Source of the DNA: Niastella sp.
Lineage (GTDB): Bacteria; Bacteroidota; Bacteroidia; Chitinophagales; Chitinophagaceae
Assembly (NCBI GenBank): GCA_017744515.1
Contig: JAGIBF010000049.1
Span: forward strand, 1-60,983
Direction of reading: 5' to 3'
Length of the DNA: 60,983 nucleotides
In this document: in pieces, positions 37,490 through 46,296 of the stretch
Layout: every line of letters starts with the position of its first letter
Position numbering within the stretch: position 1 is the stretch's first letter
The notes under the pieces: model-generated
Told to the model about the DNA's origin: nothing
Seen by the model: the letters and a program-made list of their open reading frames with translations, nothing else
Databases searched by the model: none
Made by a program: the position numbers and the translations under genes

Positions 37490-39157
37490 ATGGCTGAAGT
37501 GATCTTAATGCCCCGCCTGAGTGACACCATGACTGAAGGCGTGATTGCGGCCTGGCATAAAAAAGTAGGGGATTCCGTAAAGAAAGGCGACCTGTTAGCG
37601 GAAGTTGAGACAGACAAAGCTACCATGGAACTGGAAAGTTATAAAGATGGCACCCTTTTACATATTGGAACTGATAAAGGTGGCAAGCTGCAAGTAAATG
37701 ACCTGCTGGCCATTATCGGTGCTCCCGGTGAAGATATCAGCTCCCTCCTTTCCGGTGGCGGCGCTGCTGCTCCCAAGGCAGAAGCTAAAGCGGAAGCACC
37801 TAAACAGGAAGCAAAACCTGCTGCCGACAGCAAGCCAGCTCCTGCACCTGCTGCTTCCGGCGAATCACTCGATCTTGCCAACATGCAGGAAGTGATCCTG
37901 ATGCCCCGCCTGAGCGACACCATGACTGAAGGTGTAATTGCCGGCTGGCATAAAAAAGTAGGCGACGACGTGAAGAAGGGCGACCTCCTGGCTGACGTGG
38001 AGACCGACAAGGCTACCATGGAACTGGAAAGCTACAAACAAGGAAAATTATTATACATCGGCGCCCAGAAGGGTGACAAAGTTCCCGTGAATGCACTGTT
38101 GTGCATCATCGGTGAAGAAGGTAAAGTTGATGTAGACAAGATCGTTGCCGCTGCCAAAGGTGGTGGTACCGCTTCTACGCAAAGCAGCCAGCCTGCCCAA
38201 CAAGCTGCTGCTGCACAACCTGCCGCCAAAGCGGAAGCAGCACCTGCACAAGCAGCCGCTTCTTCTACTGAAAACGGTCGCGTGAAGGCTTCTCCCCTCG
38301 CTAAAAAACTGGCCAGTGAAAAAGGCATCGACCTTGCACAGGTTACCGGTAGCGGTGATGGTGGCCGTATCGTGAAACAAGACGTAGACAACTTCAAGCC
38401 ATCTGCTGCTCCTGCTGCCGCCACCGGCAAACAAGGCGCTGCTGCTCCTGCTGCACAGCCTGGAGTAGTTGGTCAGGTAAGCTTCGAAGATGTACCGGTA
38501 TCGCAAATGCGTAAAGTGATTGCACGCCGCCTCGCTGAAGTGAAATTCTCTGCTCCTGAGTTCTACCTCACCATGGAGATCAACATGGATAAGGCAGTAG
38601 CCAGCAGGGCCAAACTGAACGACATTTCTCCCAATAAGATATCCTTCAATGACATGGTGCTGAAAGCAAGCGCCATCGCCTTGAAGAAACACCCTGCTAT
38701 CAACAGCAGTTGGACAGGTGATGCTATCCGCGTAAACCACCACGTGAGCATCGGCGTAGCCGTAGCGGTAGAAGACGGATTGCTGGTACCAGTAGTTCGC
38801 TTTGCCGACCTGAAGTCGCTGTCGCAGATTGCCGGAGAGGTGAAAGATTTTGCACAAAGAGCCAAGAGCAAAAAGCTGCAACCAGCCGAGTGGGAAGGTA
38901 ACACCTTCACCATCTCCAACCTTGGTATGTTTGGCATTGAAGAGTTCACTGCCATCATCAACCCGCCAGCTTCCTGTATCCTCGCTGTAGGTGCTATCAA
39001 CCAGGTGCCTAAAGTGAAGGATGGCAATATCGTGATCGCCAATATCATGAAGGTGACCCTCACTTGCGACCACCGCGTAGTAGACGGCGCCACCGGTGCA
39101 GCCTTCCTGCAAACCCTGCAAGGTTACCTCGAAGAGCCCCTGACCATGCTGGTATAA
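37490..39157 (+). CDS. pdhC: Pyruvate dehydrogenase E2 (dihydrolipoamide acetyltransferase)
   Basis: 555 aa. Two tandem lipoyl domains (1-80 and about 130-210) carry lipoyl-lysines Lys43 and Lys174 in ETDKATMELES. Ala/Pro-rich linkers flank a peripheral subunit-binding domain (about 263-300; VKASPLAKKLASEKGIDL). The catalytic core (about 325-555) has His528 in CDHRVVDGA. It transfers the acetyl group to CoA in the pyruvate dehydrogenase complex. The E1 and E3 genes are not adjacent. Some 2-oxoacid complexes have the same layout; pyruvate as substrate rests on family similarity. Confidence 0.92.
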   Translation: MAEVILMPRLSDTMTEGVIAAWHKKVGDSVKKGDLLAEVETDKATMELESYKDGTLLHIGTDKGGKLQVNDLLAIIGAPGEDISSLLSGGGAAAPKAEAKAEAPKQEAKPAADSKPAPAPAASGESLDLANMQEVILMPRLSDTMTEGVIAGWHKKVGDDVKKGDLLADVETDKATMELESYKQGKLLYIGAQKGDKVPVNALLCIIGEEGKVDVDKIVAAAKGGGTASTQSSQPAQQAAAAQPAAKAEAAPAQAAASSTENGRVKASPLAKKLASEKGIDLAQVTGSGDGGRIVKQDVDNFKPSAAPAAATGKQGAAAPAAQPGVVGQVSFEDVPVSQMRKVIARRLAEVKFSAPEFYLTMEINMDKAVASRAKLNDISPNKISFNDMVLKASAIALKKHPAINSSWTGDAIRVNHHVSIGVAVAVEDGLLVPVVRFADLKSLSQIAGEVKDFAQRAKSKKLQPAEWEGNTFTISNLGMFGIEEFTAIINPPASCILAVGAINQVPKVKDGNIVIANIMKVTLTCDHRVVDGATGAAFLQTLQGYLEEPLTMLV

Positions 39158-39182
39158 TATCTAAAGTTTGTTGTTTGATATA

Positions 39183-39222
39183 AAAAACGAATCCCGCTGA
39201 TCGATCAGCGGGATTCGTTTTT
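39183..39222. terminator. Bidirectional terminator between pdhC and the phosphoesterase
   Basis: A perfect palindrome with 20-bp arms (AAAAACGAATCCCGCTGATC and its complement) meets at 39202/39203. A-run and T-run at the two ends serve both convergent genes. Confidence 0.93.
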
Positions 39223-39249
39223 ATATAGATTGCTTGTCTTTCCGACTTC

Positions 39250-41100
39250 TTACTTCACTTCCAGCAGGGCCACTTTACCATCCATGGTAGAAGCAACAAT
39301 TTGTTTGCCATCCAGCACGCGTACCGTATTGACCATAGAGTTATCGATCTTGTGTGCCCACAGCACTTTCTGCTGCTTTGGATCAATGGCATATACCACG
39401 CCGCTGCGTGTACCAAAGAATACCTGTCCATCTTTTTCGATCAGCATGGAAGGCACGTGCTCATAACCAAATCCCGCGTTCATGATCCAGGCGGGACGCT
39501 GTGCTTCCCTGCTCGTGGCATAAGCCGCCACGGTATCCTGCATCGTTTTACCATACACCCATTTACCGTCGTTGGAAATGCCTATAGATTCACGTACGCG
39601 CGTTTCTGTACTCTTCCACAGCGTAACACCTGTTTGTGTGTCAATGGCCGTTAAAGTACGGTTAGGCGTCACCACATACACTACGCCATCCACCGCTACC
39701 GGAATGCAGGAAGCGGGGGAGAAATTGATGACCTGGGAACCGGGATTCCATTTCCACAGGAACTTACCATCTTTTCTATCAACAGCATACAGGTAAGTGT
39801 CCCACGCTCCAAAGATCACCTTGTTCTCATACAGTAAAGGCGTACTTACCACAGGGCCGTTGAGACTGTCGAACTTCCAGTGCAGTTTGCCGTCCTGCAG
39901 GCCCAATGCCACAAATGAATGATCACTGCCACCAATGAACACCGTGTCGCCGGAGATAGCCGGGCATCCGAGTACAGAGGCACCGGCAGTATAAGCCCAT
40001 ACCAGCTTGCCACTCTTCACATCGAGGCAATACACTTTTCCATCGCCAGAGCCCAACACCACTTTGTCGTCTTTCGCAGCCGGGGAAGAAAAGACAGCAC
40101 CTTTGGTAGCGAAAGACCACTGGCGTTTTCCATTTTGCAAGGACAGCGATACCACTTCCCCATTCTGGTTGCCAACAATCACCCGGTCTTTGTATACTGC
40201 AGGTGTAGAGATCACATTTGCATCGGAGGCAATGGTCCATTTGGCTTTTACCTGTGCATATTGTTTATTGACTGCATAATCCGGTCTGTCAAACTTTTTG
40301 GAAGGCATTGCATAGTTGTGCATTTTCACAGCCACCCTGGTCCAGGGCTGTAATGTTTCAACACCCGGCCTGCGCTCGGTATAGATCACGGAATCGGACC
40401 GCACGTCTACGAGGTTATAGCCACCTACCGTGGCTTTTGCGCGCAGGTTGGAACGCCCCATTACAGCCGGAATATCTTCGAAGTTCAGCGCATGGTTGTT
40501 ATGGCCGTGACCACAAATAGCGAGGATGGTATTGTACTGCTTCAGGCGGTCGGTCACTTCATACCAGTTGTCAAGGCCATTGTCAAGTGGATAGTGGTTG
40601 CAAAAGATCACCGGTTGCTTCTTATCCGTTTTCTTCAATTGTTCATCCAGCCATATCGTTGCATCGCGGGGAATATGACCATCACTCATACGCACATAAG
40701 GACCCGATGCGCAACCAATAAAACGAACACCATTGTAATCAAAGATGAACTTATCATATCCAAAGATGGTAGTGAAGCTTACACCGCCGCTCTCGCTCCA
40801 GCCACTATCATGGTTACCCGGAATGATGTAGTATTTCACACGAAGACTATCGAGTAGCTGTTTGGCCACGTGAAGCTGCCTGTCTGTACCCAATTCAGTA
40901 ATATCGCCGGTGATGATCACAAAAGCCACATCGGTCATGGCATTGATGTCCTGCACCGTACGACGCAGGTCTTCTTCTGCACTGCCATTCGGAGAACCAA
41001 TATGTGTATCACTGATATGCACAAATCGAAATGGCTTGATCTGTGCAGGCAACAGGTATACCACACAGAGCAGACAACAAAGCAGGAGGATCTTTTTCAT
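39250..41100 (-). CDS. Metallophosphoesterase fused to PQQ-like beta-propeller
   Basis: 616 aa from ATG 41100 (MKKILLLCCLLCVVYLLPAQ, a signal peptide); the longer reading from 41145 is less likely. Residues about 20-270 are a calcineurin-like phosphoesterase with all metal motifs: ISDTHIG, ITGDITELG, PGNHDSGW, CNHYPLD and CGHGHNNH. About 290-616 are PQQ-like (YWTD/WD) propeller blades (VIVGNQNGEVVSLSLQNGKRQW, KVYCLDVKSGKLVWAY). It is likely a periplasmic phosphodiesterase; the propeller may bind substrate or partner. The substrate is unknown. Confidence 0.9.
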   Translation of the reverse strand: MKKILLLCCLLCVVYLLPAQIKPFRFVHISDTHIGSPNGSAEEDLRRTVQDINAMTDVAFVIITGDITELGTDRQLHVAKQLLDSLRVKYYIIPGNHDSGWSESGGVSFTTIFGYDKFIFDYNGVRFIGCASGPYVRMSDGHIPRDATIWLDEQLKKTDKKQPVIFCNHYPLDNGLDNWYEVTDRLKQYNTILAICGHGHNNHALNFEDIPAVMGRSNLRAKATVGGYNLVDVRSDSVIYTERRPGVETLQPWTRVAVKMHNYAMPSKKFDRPDYAVNKQYAQVKAKWTIASDANVISTPAVYKDRVIVGNQNGEVVSLSLQNGKRQWSFATKGAVFSSPAAKDDKVVLGSGDGKVYCLDVKSGKLVWAYTAGASVLGCPAISGDTVFIGGSDHSFVALGLQDGKLHWKFDSLNGPVVSTPLLYENKVIFGAWDTYLYAVDRKDGKFLWKWNPGSQVINFSPASCIPVAVDGVVYVVTPNRTLTAIDTQTGVTLWKSTETRVRESIGISNDGKWVYGKTMQDTVAAYATSREAQRPAWIMNAGFGYEHVPSMLIEKDGQVFFGTRSGVVYAIDPKQQKVLWAHKIDNSMVNTVRVLDGKQIVASTMDGKVALLEVK

Positions 41101-41281
41101 GCAGGCAATATAATATATTTCAAAGGCCATCAATGGCTTGCACAATCCAAATACGCGGTGCTTAACAATTAAATTTCATTAATTGCCGGATTGTGCCTGC
41201 ACCCTGTTTCTTTGGCAGAACAGCACCATTGAAGCATGCAAAAACCTGTTGCCCGGGTATTCCGTATCTTGCAGCCCTGTT

Positions 41282-41938
41282 ATGATCATAAAATCAGCTC
41301 AATACCTCGTCAGCAGTCCGGATTACAAACAATGTCCCAAGCCAGACAGGCCGGAATATGCCTTCATCGGCCGCAGCAATGTAGGCAAGTCATCACTCAT
41401 CAATATGCTGAGCGATAACCAGAAACTGGCTAAAACATCTGCTTCACCCGGCAAGACGCAACTCATCAATCACTTTGAGATCGAAACGTTGCCCGATAAG
41501 TATACGCCTGGCAAAACACCTGCGACTCCCTGGTACCTGGTCGACCTTCCGGGATATGGGTTTGCCAAGGTGTCGCAAAGCCAGCGTAAACAATGGGAAA
41601 CGATGATTGAAGATTACCTGCGCAAACGGGAGAATCTCGTCAACATATTTATACTGATCGACAGCAGGCATTCACCACAAAAAGTGGACCTCGACTTTGT
41701 AAATCAATTGGGCGAATGGGAGCTGCCTTTCTGTATCGTATTCACCAAGGCCGATAAAGAGTCACAACGGGAAGTGAGCAAGAATGTAAAGGCATTCCTC
41801 GATGCCATGCGCAAAACCTGGCAGTTCCTGCCCCAGAGCTTTGTAACCAGTGCCATAAAGAAAATGGGAAGAGATAAGATATTGCAGTTTATAGAACAGT
41901 GCAATAAGACTGTGAAAGAAAATGAAGCTGAACATTAA
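41282..41938 (+). CDS. engB: Ribosome-biogenesis GTPase YsxC/EngB
   Basis: 218 aa from ATG 41282 (MIIKSAQYLVSSPDYKQCP); the longer frame from 41183 is rejected because its start lies before a likely -7 element (TATCTTGC at 41265-41272). GTPase motifs: G1 GRSNVGKSS, G2 Thr in PGKTQ, G3 DLPGYG, G4 FTKAD, G5 TSA. It acts in large ribosomal subunit assembly. Confidence 0.93.
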   Translation: MIIKSAQYLVSSPDYKQCPKPDRPEYAFIGRSNVGKSSLINMLSDNQKLAKTSASPGKTQLINHFEIETLPDKYTPGKTPATPWYLVDLPGYGFAKVSQSQRKQWETMIEDYLRKRENLVNIFILIDSRHSPQKVDLDFVNQLGEWELPFCIVFTKADKESQREVSKNVKAFLDAMRKTWQFLPQSFVTSAIKKMGRDKILQFIEQCNKTVKENEAEH

Positions 41939-42001
41939 AACAGTGGGCTTCGACAGAGTTTATCCTGCTCTGCGGGACTCACCGACAGCGTGGCCTTAAA
42001 A

Positions 42002-42024
42002 CCCTTCGACAAGCTCAGGGTGAC
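42002..42024 (+). repeat. Single arm of a dispersed CTTCGACAAGCTCAGG repeat
   Basis: CCCTTCGACAAGCTCAGGGT plus GAC matches the right arm of the palindrome at 56524-56571 with two changes. It lies in the gap after engB. This word is a common dispersed repeat of bacterial genomes as far as I recall. Confidence 0.6.
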
Positions 42025-42077
42025 ATGATTTAGGGAGACAAGCCCCTTAGCTGTGACGACATCACAACTTTACAATA

Positions 42078-42107
42078 AAAAACCCCCGGCGACAGCTGAG
42101 GGTTTTT
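42078..42107 (-). terminator. Terminator overlapping a stop codon
   Basis: AAAAACCC (42078-42085) and GGGTTTTT (42100-42107) form the stem. It overlaps the stop codon of the YkuK-like gene (42106-42108) and can serve both convergent genes. Confidence 0.7.
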
Positions 42108-42585
42108 AGTTTACTACTTTGTTGGCACAGCTACTGCTGGCGAAGGCTTCCGGTTTGGCTTTGAAGGCAAAGCCCATACCCAGTATATAGCCCATCGCTT
42201 CTTTCAACGCATCGTTGCTCTTAAAGTGCGGATTGGTATTGATATCAGCATGCACTTCCATGTCCACATTATACAGCGTGAAAAGATTACATAGCTCATA
42301 AGCTATCTCAATACTCTTGGCCACTTCAACCAACATGCGTTCCTTAATAGAATACTGCTGCTTTGTCTTCTCATTGTGAATGAACATGAAACCTCCATGT
42401 CCTTCACGCAGGAAAACAATAACAGTTGCAAATTCAGTTTCGGAACCTTTTACCTGGGAGTCGGTGCCAATGCATACCTTGAGGTGATAGCCTTTGTCGC
42501 TTTCTCTTTTGATGGCTGCTTCCACAGCATCAAGAATGGGTAGATCAATCGGATCGCCATTAAACTTTCTCCAGATCATAGTCAA
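42106..42585 (-). CDS. DUF458 / YkuK-like protein (RNase H-like fold)
   Basis: 159 aa. Family blocks CIGTDSQVKG (about 38-47), FATVIVFLREGHGG and VHADINTNPHFKSND (about 111-125) carry the conserved acidic residues of the RNase H-like YkuK family (PF04308). The biochemical role is not settled; a nuclease activity would be an inference. It is monocistronic, with its own terminator. Confidence 0.8.
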   Translation of the reverse strand: MTMIWRKFNGDPIDLPILDAVEAAIKRESDKGYHLKVCIGTDSQVKGSETEFATVIVFLREGHGGFMFIHNEKTKQQYSIKERMLVEVAKSIEIAYELCNLFTLYNVDMEVHADINTNPHFKSNDALKEAMGYILGMGFAFKAKPEAFASSSCANKVVN

Positions 42586-43031
42586 ATGGGTTTTTCGAAT
42601 TTACCGAAAAAAACACTCTTTGCCAAAAGACAGCTTGTTAACTAATTAAAAAGGGATGGATTATCCCGACGCGCGGGACAATCCACCCTGCAGGGTAGGG
42701 ATTCCGTATTATAACCATGAAAACGACTGCCTTGCCTATTCGGGTAGGGATAATGCATAACAGGACAACCGCTTCCCGGCTGGGTATATGCTAAGGGGCC
42801 AGTAAGTAAAACAGATGAAAGGATGAGAAACTTGTAGTGTACAGGTTTTTCATACAGTTGTTATTTTAACGATCAGGTATTGGATAGAAGGGTACGATCA
42901 AAAAACCAAGGGACTATGTAAGTAGGGGGTCAGATGTATAAACGGTGGAGCAAAAAGGATATTTTACCAGCTTGTTATTTTTTTTGTGTCCCCAAGGCCT
43001 ATAGGTGTCTTTTATTACTGATTGTAATTTT
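42586..43031. other. Intergenic, short imperfect hairpin
   Basis: 446 bp without a gene. GGATTATCCCG (42658-42668) pairs with CGGGACAATCC (42672-42682, one G-T type mismatch), a short hairpin with the same TCCCG-CGGGA core as at 28959 and in the 33-bp element. Otherwise A/T-rich and unremarkable. Confidence 0.4.
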
Positions 43032-43400
43032 CTAATACTGTCCTGTGCTTAACAATACCAGCGTACAAGCCTCCATAGGTTGTATGCCTTTTTCCTGGGC
43101 CAGAGAAGCCAGTTCATCGTTCTCGGCACCGGGATTGAAGATGATGCGTTTGGGATGCAGGGAGAGGATATAATCGTAGTACTGCTGCTGATTTTTAGCA
43201 TTCAGGTATAGCGTAACTGTATCTACGTCGTTGATCGGCAGTTGTTCTGTGTCTACCGGTACATCGGCCACTTTTGTCTTCTTGAGACCAATAGCGGCAA
43301 CAGGGTGACCGAAGGACCGTAGCTTATTAATAGCCAGGTAACTATAGCGTGCCGGATTATCGGACGCGCCCAACACTACTGTCTTTTTAGCTGTGCCCAT
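43032..43400 (-). CDS. CoA-binding domain protein (YccU-like)
   Basis: 122 aa with a Rossmann-type CoA-binding fold: VVLGASDNPARYSYLAINKL (about 9-28), PVAAIGLKK, TVTLYLN, RIIFNPGAENDEL and EACTLVLLSTGQ at the end. It is the small single-domain version (PF13380) of the CoA-binding domain found in succinyl-CoA synthetases. Role unknown. It lies 49 bp after the epimerase operon and may belong to it. Confidence 0.88.
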   Translation of the reverse strand: MGTAKKTVVLGASDNPARYSYLAINKLRSFGHPVAAIGLKKTKVADVPVDTEQLPINDVDTVTLYLNAKNQQQYYDYILSLHPKRIIFNPGAENDELASLAQEKGIQPMEACTLVLLSTGQY

Positions 43401-43449
43401 GCTGAACGATTTATATAATAACGAACAAAGCGGTTATTTGGTTTGCGGT

Positions 43450-44553
43450 TTAAAACAGGTGGTATTTCCGGCGCGGCGTGTTTTTAACAATGTCTTGCAA
43501 CGCATCTTCTGCCAACACATACCTGAACCGGAAACCACTTTTTAGCAATCTGCCAGGCATTACCCAACGGCTTTTCAATACCAGTTCCGATTCCGTACTA
43601 ATGACCCGTGCGCCCAGCTCCAGCATCCAGGTAAAGGCAGGCAAACCAAGTTTGTGGCCCGTAACCTTACGCAAGGTGCGCATAAAGTCGCTATTGGTAA
43701 CCGGATTGGGAGCGGCACAATTAAACACGCCTTCCGCTTCCGGATGATCATAACACCATTCCACAATGCGGCACAGATCATCTTCATGGATCCAGCTGTA
43801 CATCTGTTGTCCACTACCCTGGTAGCCGCCCAATCCTGCTTTGAGCAGGTTGAAATAGGGCACCATAACACCGCCGGCGCCCAGCGTAACAGCGGCCCGC
43901 AAAGCTACCTTACGCACACCCGGTGTGGAAGCCTCAAAAAAAGCCTGCTCCCATTGCTTGCAAATGCCTACCGAAAAGTCTTTATCCAATGAAAAATATT
44001 GCTCCGACTGTTTACCATACAATAATCCTGCCCTCCACTTTTTATAGCGGAAACGCAGTCTGTCCAGTAATGAATAGGGCATGTTATCGTTCTTCAGGTC
44101 ACTGATCTCCCCATTTTCTTCTTCCTGCGGCCTGTCCATAGCATGGCGGTAAATAGTAGCCGAAGAGGCATTGATCCACAACGCAGGCTTCTTACTAACC
44201 TGACTTATGGCTTCACCGATCGTTCGGGTAGCATCTACCCGGCTATCGAGTACTTCCTTTTTATTGCGCTCATTGTACCGGCAGTTCACCGATTTACCCG
44301 CGAGATTGATCACAATGTCAGCATCTTCGATATCCTTTAGCCAGTGACGCTCTACATGCCTGCCATCCCAGCGCCAGTAAGTGATGTTATAACCGTCCGA
44401 TGCATTGACCAGGCGAGTGCCGTAGTTGTTGTTTTGCGTGTGTACCGATTGACGGCTCAGGATCACCACATGGTTGTCTTTTCCGAAATACCGCGCCATT
44501 GCCTGGCCAATAAAGCCAGTGCCGCCCGCAATGACTATTTTCTTGTTATTCAT
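43450..44553 (-). CDS. TIGR01777-type NAD-dependent epimerase (SDR39U1/YfcH family)
   Basis: 367 aa, slightly long for the family (about 300). Nucleotide-binding GGTGFIGQAMARYF (about 9-22), NLAGKSVNCRYNERNKKEVLDSRV, INASSATIY, GYQGSGQQMYSWIHEDDLCR and a C-terminal DUF1731-like part (FTWMLELGARVISTESELVLKSRWVMPGRL). The reaction is unknown. A lineage-specific insert of about 25-50 aa sits between YRHAMDRPQEEENGEI and KDFSVGICKQWE. It is in an operon with the membrane protein and GbsR-type regulator upstream. Confidence 0.9.
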   Translation of the reverse strand: MNNKKIVIAGGTGFIGQAMARYFGKDNHVVILSRQSVHTQNNNYGTRLVNASDGYNITYWRWDGRHVERHWLKDIEDADIVINLAGKSVNCRYNERNKKEVLDSRVDATRTIGEAISQVSKKPALWINASSATIYRHAMDRPQEEENGEISDLKNDNMPYSLLDRLRFRYKKWRAGLLYGKQSEQYFSLDKDFSVGICKQWEQAFFEASTPGVRKVALRAAVTLGAGGVMVPYFNLLKAGLGGYQGSGQQMYSWIHEDDLCRIVEWCYDHPEAEGVFNCAAPNPVTNSDFMRTLRKVTGHKLGLPAFTWMLELGARVISTESELVLKSRWVMPGRLLKSGFRFRYVLAEDALQDIVKNTPRRKYHLF

Positions 44554-44620
44554 AATTTCAGAAATAACTGAAAAATATAGCTTTAAAAAAACCGGTTACC
44601 CGGTTATTTACTTTTATACT

Positions 44621-45016
44621 TTATGATACAGCTGCCTCTTCAGGCCTGGCTTGTTGCAGCATAAGTGACAATTTGTTGGTTTCCTTAATACAAGCTGCCA
44701 GGTAGAAGACAGCCATAAAAGGGCTTACTACCAGCAGCGCGAAAAGACCCGAAACAATGGCATCGCCGGGTAAACACAACAGCAGTACAACAATCATCAG
44801 CAACAGCGCAACGAGGTATATCTTGCGCATCTTCGTTTCATATGGCGCTTTGTAAAAAAAATGAACAATTACACTCAACAGCTGCCATCCACCCACTAAA
44901 AAATAAGCCCCCATAAAAGCTTCACTAAGCATATCACGTGCTGTAAGGGCCATAACCAAGCCTGCCAGGATTGTGATTCCCTGAACGATGCAATCGACGC
45001 GTTTGAATGCCAGCAT
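44621..45016 (-). CDS. Small membrane protein, unknown
   Basis: 131 aa with four predicted helices (about 9-27, 33-52, 64-84 and 88-108) and a charged C-terminus. The stop of the GbsR-like gene lies 8 bp before its ATG, so the two are translated as a pair. I do not recognise a named family. Confidence 0.8.
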   Translation of the reverse strand: MLAFKRVDCIVQGITILAGLVMALTARDMLSEAFMGAYFLVGGWQLLSVIVHFFYKAPYETKMRKIYLVALLLMIVVLLLCLPGDAIVSGLFALLVVSPFMAVFYLAACIKETNKLSLMLQQARPEEAAVS

Positions 45017-45024
45017 AACTATTG

Positions 45025-45531
45025 CTATTTGAAAAATTTCATCAACGTTCCTACAAACCAGCTCTCCTCAGCCTTCACCAACACATCCAGCATCTTATCG
45101 GCCTGGTTGCCGAAGCGTTTGATGCCATTCATGGTTTCTATAAACTGTTTCACTTCTTTGTCCTTCTTATCGCCTTCCACAGCAGCCAGCTGATCCATCA
45201 GCTTCAACATGGGATCGAGCTCACGACGCTTACGTTCCTTGATAATGGTAGTAGCTACTTTCCAGATGTCTTTCTCGGCAATGAAGAACTCCTTCCGTTC
45301 GCCAGGAATGCTGGTCCGCTCTACCAGCCCCCAATCGATCAGCTCCCTGATATTCATATTCACATTACCCCGGCTTACGCTCAGTTGCTCCATAATATCA
45401 TCCTGGCTCATCGGGTCGGGGCTGATCAATAACAGGGCATGTATCTGCGCCATGGTGCGATTGATGCCCCAATGCGTTCCAAAGGAACCCCAGGAATCTA
45501 TAAACTTCAGCTTTGCATCGCTCAATTTCAT
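45025..45531 (-). CDS. GbsR/MarR-family transcriptional regulator
   Basis: 168 aa. Winged helix: GINRTMAQIHALLLISPDPMSQDDIM, LSVSRGNVNMNIRELIDWGLVERTSIPGERKEFF (about 22-87), then a helical dimerisation region. It is the first gene of a three-gene operon (regulator, membrane protein, epimerase). The ligand is unknown; GbsR responds to choline in Bacillus, but the family is broad. Confidence 0.88.
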   Translation of the reverse strand: MKLSDAKLKFIDSWGSFGTHWGINRTMAQIHALLLISPDPMSQDDIMEQLSVSRGNVNMNIRELIDWGLVERTSIPGERKEFFIAEKDIWKVATTIIKERKRRELDPMLKLMDQLAAVEGDKKDKEVKQFIETMNGIKRFGNQADKMLDVLVKAEESWFVGTLMKFFK

Positions 45532-45702
45532 GGTACTACTGTTTCAGGTATAAAAATACATCCAATTTCTGAATTTTCAAATAATATTGAAAGCAGGAAT
45601 ACTCTTAACGTGTGCGGAAGCTGATCGCCTGTACTTTAGCTTTTTAGCGTTTTCCACAAACGCACAGCAGACAACAGATCAGTAACTTATTAAACCTGCA
45701 GT

Positions 45703-46226
45703 TTACTGAAGACGATAGAAAAATGGTTGCAATTTGTAGGTCTTTACTTTCCTGCCCGCTTGCATGCCAGGCTGCCATTTGGGGGAAATGATGATCAGGC
45801 GCATGCTTTCATCATCCAGTGACAATTCAACTGATTTTTCTATCCAGGGATCATACACTGTTCCGTCCACATCTACTATGAATCTAACCCGCACATCACC
45901 TTGAATTTCCCGTTCGAGCGCTTCTTTAGGATATCGAAGATTTTTGTTTAAATACCGTTGCGAGCCGGGAATGCCACCTTTGAACATAGATTCGGCCTCC
46001 CCTTCCTTTAACGTTCATCTTTACGTGGCGGCAACCTGGTATAGTCCTTTTCAAATACGAGCTGTCCACCTACATACCGCTTCAGGAGCGTGACGCTGCC
46101 GGTATCATCATAGTAATACCAATCACCATTCCTGATACCATTGGTGTAATGGCCCAGCGAATCGATATAGCCTTTTGCATCATACCAGGAGCTGGGTCCA
46201 TGCGCTGTGCCATCATTAATGGGCAT
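45703..46226 (-). pseudogene. Broken YwqK/MORN-TonB protein gene
   Basis: The upstream part (46226-46008) encodes MORN/YwqK-like repeats (SLGHYTNGIRNGDWYYYDDT) and ends in PPRKDER at a TAA. The downstream part (45987-45703, open from about 46010 in a second frame as LKEGEAES) encodes a complete TonB C-terminal domain (RYLNKNLRYPKEALEREIQG, FIVDVDGTV, SPKWQPG). Together they match the usual order of Bacteroidota energy-transducer TonB proteins with a YwqK-like front. The frame breaks at about 46010-46016, and the 5' end is missing because only 70 bp separate it from the DUF5723 gene. Likely a decayed gene. Confidence 0.75.
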
Positions 46227-46296
46227 AGGGAGTTATACTTGACTGCAAGATGCAAAAAACTGGCATTAATACAATGCCCCATCAGGCAAGAGAGGC

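Noticed and set aside
38051..39121. 356-codon minus-strand frame opposite pdhC
   Set aside because: Antisense shadow of the E2 catalytic core.
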